A stretch of DNA of 8,230 bases from Roseitalea sp964606055. GTDB taxonomy: Bacteria > Pseudomonadota > Alphaproteobacteria > Rhizobiales > Rhizobiaceae. Each line of letters opens with the position of its first letter. The first letter of the stretch is position 1. The position numbers were made by a program, and so were the translations under genes. The notes beneath the pieces were generated by a model that worked only from the letters and a program-made list of their open reading frames with translations, made no database searches and had not been told where the DNA came from. Shown here in pieces: positions 7,081-8,230 of the stretch. The stretch lies in assembly GCA_964606055.1 (NCBI GenBank), contig CAZSFA010000127.1, positions 1-8,230 on the forward strand, written 5' to 3'.

Positions 7081-7372
7081 GTCGCCTCCGCCATCGGGGT
7101 CGGGCCAAGGTGCCACCGATCCGGCCTTTTTACAATCATGACAGATTGACAGTGCGCTGCGGTAACAGCGGCCACCACGCGACCATTGATTTGGGCCCTT
7201 ATGCCGGTTTCGACGTGCAATTCCGTGTTTCCACACGCAAGGTCTGGTTGCGATGCAGCATCGGCGCTGCTGTCACACCATTGTCATGGGCGGCCTTTCC
7301 GTCGCTTGTGACAGAAATGACACGGCCCAGTTGGCTGATCGCTCACGCAGGACGACACCAACGGAGCAAACC
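7081..7372. promoter_or_regulatory. Divergent intergenic region with clustered TGACA/TGTCA pentamers
   Basis: This 292-bp gap lies between the ScfR-type gene (leftwards) and a small gene (rightwards). It holds six copies of one pentamer: TGACA at 7139-7143 and 7147-7151, TGTCA at 7271-7275 and 7282-7286, and TGACA at 7309-7313 and 7318-7322. The third and fifth extend to a perfect 8-bp inverted repeat, CTGTCACA (7270-7277) and TGTGACAG (7307-7314). TTGACA at 7146-7151 matches a -35 box on the plus strand but has no -10 at normal spacing. The arrangement, two near one gene and four near the other, suggests operators at both ends. I found no TTTGCAAA-type site known for RamB/PccR relatives. Confidence 0.5.
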
Positions 7373-7621
7373 ATGTCGGACCACGAAAGGCCCAAGACCC
7401 ACGTCAAGGAGCGTGCCGAAGAGCAGGCGTCCGCGATGCAGGGCGACCAGCAGGCGGCGATCCGTTCGCTGGCCAACGATCTTCACCGGCTCAACCATGC
7501 CGTCATGAAGGCGGTCGAGTCGGGCGTATCGGTCGAACTGGTGCGCTCGGCCCGGCACCATGGCGGCGACGGCAATTGGGGCGATCTTCTGATCCCCGTC
7601 ATCGTCACCCGGCAGGCGTAG
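7373..7621 (+). CDS. Small hypothetical protein (82 aa)
   Basis: I do not recognise a named family. The 82-residue product is soluble-looking, with no signal peptide or membrane segment. Residues 9-50 are charged and helix-prone (VKERAEEQASAMQGDQQAAI, then SLANDLHRLNHAVMKAVESG). The tail has a His/Gly/Trp patch RHHGGDGNWGDLLIPVIV at 61-78. It is likely real: ATG 7373 has GGAG 6 nt upstream, codon bias matches the neighbouring genes, and an intrinsic terminator starts at its stop codon. Longer in-frame starts (7253, 7286) would read through the pentamer-rich control region and lack a ribosome site. It forms a single-gene transcription unit, divergent from the ScfR-type regulator and possibly controlled from the shared region. 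No function can be assigned. Confidence 0.75.
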   Translation: MSDHERPKTHVKERAEEQASAMQGDQQAAIRSLANDLHRLNHAVMKAVESGVSVELVRSARHHGGDGNWGDLLIPVIVTRQA

Positions 7622-7642
7622 CGCGCCGTCGCGCGTATTTTT
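7621..7642 (+). terminator. Intrinsic terminator of the small gene
   Basis: GCGCG (7621-7625), loop CCGT, CGCGC (7630-7634) forms a perfect GC stem, followed by GTA and five T residues (7638-7642). The first stem base is the last base of the TAG stop. It is the clearest rho-independent signal in the window. Confidence 0.75.
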
Positions 7643-7668
7643 CCAGCGCCATACCCGGCCTCTACACA

Positions 7669-7822
7669 CCGTCATCCTCGGGCTAGACCCGGGGATGCAT
7701 TGCCTTTGGTTCATGCCAGGCGCCCATCGGCCCGCGAACGGGGGTCTTGTGCATTGCCTGGCGTGTGCCGCCGATCCAACGCAATGGGTTCCGGGTTCGG
7801 CTGCGCCGCCCCGGAATGACGG
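7669..7822. repeat. Composite palindromic intergenic element
   Basis: About 154 bp bounded by CCGTCAT and its complement ATGACGG, with several nested hairpins. The left arm CCTCGGG-CTAGA-CCCGGGG forms one. The right arm TTCCGGG (7789-7795) pairs with CCCGGAA (7810-7816) around an inner CGGC/GCCG. In the centre GCCAGGC (7715-7721) pairs with GCCTGGC (7756-7762) around CCCG-CGAA-CGGG (7731-7742). CATTGC (7698-7703) pairs with GCAATG (7781-7786), and GCATTGCCT occurs twice directly (7697, 7751). The style, with CGTCATcCtCGGGC and CCGGAATGACGG ends, resembles dispersed palindromic repeats found between genes in many alphaproteobacteria. Copy number in this genome cannot be seen here. Confidence 0.65.
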
Positions 7823-7830
7823 CGCGATTG

Positions 7831-7869
7831 TTTGGCACCGCGCTTCTTCACCAAAGCCGGCGTGCCAAA
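7831..7869. repeat. Inverted repeat with 8-bp arms
   Basis: TTTGGCAC (7831-7838) and its exact complement GTGCCAAA (7862-7869) flank 23 nt. It lies 9 bp after the composite palindromic element and 11 bp before the next, stronger inverted repeat, so it may be part of one larger structured region. No T-run or coding context explains it. Confidence 0.5.
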
Positions 7870-7880
7870 GAACAGGAACC

Positions 7881-7939
7881 ACGGGCGGTTTGGAGAGCCG
7901 CTCATCGTAGCTAGGTTGTGCGGTCGCCAAACCGCCCGT
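7881..7939. repeat. Long stem-loop with perfect 13-bp arms
   Basis: ACGGGCGGTTTGG (7881-7893) and its exact complement (7927-7939) enclose 33 nt. After a small internal loop, CCGC (7898-7901) pairs with GCGG (7920-7923), leaving an 18-nt apical loop containing TAGCTA. No T-run follows on either strand, so it is not a usual terminator. It could be a dispersed REP-like unit, a structured RNA, or the fold of a very small mobile repeat. The pairing is seen directly; the role is unknown. Confidence 0.6.
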
Positions 7940-7974
7940 CCGGTGGGCTTGCGGTGATGGGCCCGTGCGACGCC

Positions 7975-7991
7975 GGCGCGAGGCTCGCGCC
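7975..7991. repeat. GC-rich palindrome
   Basis: GGCGCGAG, one central G, CTCGCGCC reads as a near-perfect 17-bp palindrome and can fold as a 6-bp stem with an AGGCT loop. In a GC-rich genome short palindromes of this kind can occur by chance, so the weight is low. Confidence 0.35.
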
Positions 7992-8230
7992 CTGCCGTGA
8001 CGGCCGATGCCGGTCCGACCGCCACAGACCCGTGACACCCGGATGGTTCGGCCGGCCCCGCCGCCCCTGACCGCCAGCCGGGTCTGGCCGATGGCAGGCG
8101 CATGCGGACGCCGCACACCTTCGTTCCGCCGCGACTTGGGGGATCATCTCCCAGTCCTGCACCTCTGCACGACCAGCCGCGCCACCGTCCCTTTCCCCGG
8201 ATGGTCGGTTCTGAACCCGAGGTTCCGCGA

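Larger units (their letters stand above)
7643..8230. other. Gene-poor right end (no convincing CDS)
   Basis: No reading frame in these 588 bp has a ribosome site, family character and sensible codon use together. The open frames on the minus strand are built from the palindromic elements (for example, products rich in Arg, Pro and His). The first half holds the repeats listed separately; from about 7992 to 8230 I see only GC-rich sequence without clear signals. An ATG at 8201 is open to the edge (MVGSEPEVPR) but lacks a Shine-Dalgarno sequence, so a gene beginning here is possible but unsupported. Confidence 0.6.

Noticed and set aside
7146..7175. TTGACA promoter reading rightwards
   Set aside because: No acceptable -10 box occurs 15-19 bp downstream. 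The match is better explained as one of the clustered pentamers.
7081..7236. N-terminal extension of the ScfR-type regulator
   Set aside because: It has no family similarity and covers the control region. ATG 7080 has GGAGG and begins right before the HTH.
7711..7905. 64-residue minus-strand ORF (MSGSPNRPWFLFFG...)
   Set aside because: It is composed of the palindromic elements, starts in the loop of a stem-loop and has no ribosome site. Such repeat-derived frames are commonly mis-annotated.
7881..7939. Integron attC-like site
   Set aside because: The arms lack the RYYYAAC/GTTRRRY core, and no integrase or cassette gene is present.
7669..7939. CRISPR array
   Set aside because: The repeats are inverted and of unequal length. 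There is no regularly spaced direct repeat and no cas gene.
8180..8230. Possible tRNA 3' end (GGTTCTGAACCC near the edge)
   Set aside because: It lacks the GGTTCRANYCC T-arm and any cloverleaf context.

Overview
The window looks like chromosomal DNA of a GC-rich alphaproteobacterium, most likely of the Hyphomicrobiales (rhizobia and relatives). This is inferred from the codon bias, the PotFGH/PuuA-like gene set, the ScfR-type regulator and a palindromic intergenic element of a style common in that class. No species can be named from the sequence alone.

Left part (about 1-4661, minus strand). A polyamine uptake and utilisation cluster is read leftwards. A short 72-residue ORF that looks like a decayed gene comes first. 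It is followed 3 nt later by a gamma-glutamylputrescine synthetase-like glutamine synthetase (puuA type), then a periplasmic putrescine/spermidine-binding protein (potF type), the transporter ATPase (potG type) and the first part of the permease (potH type). The second permease (potI type) would lie off the left edge. The logic is capture of polyamine in the periplasm, ATP-driven import, and gamma-glutamylation as the first catabolic step. A strong stem-loop lies between potF and potG, and a weaker terminator-like hairpin lies between puuA and potF. The permease reading frame ends in a TAG 16 bases from the left edge. Set against the family sequence, the substitutions there suggest base-call errors rather than a true end.

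Middle (4749-7080). A LysR-type regulator diverges from the polyamine cluster. It converges on a 478-residue ScfR/RamB/PrpR-type regulator on the minus strand, which has an XRE HTH, an IrrE-like domain without HExxH, and a C-terminal DUF2083-like region with a CxxCxxxxC motif. Members of that family sense short-chain acyl-CoA status.

Right part (7081-8230). A 292-bp divergent region carries six TGACA/TGTCA pentamers. It separates the ScfR-type gene from a small 82-residue hypothetical gene that ends in a clear intrinsic terminator. The last ~590 bp hold no convincing gene. They carry a composite palindromic element of about 154 bp and three further inverted repeats, one with a perfect 13-bp stem.

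I see no CRISPR array, tRNA, rRNA, transposase or phage gene. The window is mostly ordinary metabolism and regulation. The points most worth a second look are the edge artefact, the mixed PotF/PotD binding pocket, the short ORF ahead of puuA, the pentamer cluster and the repeat-dense right end.
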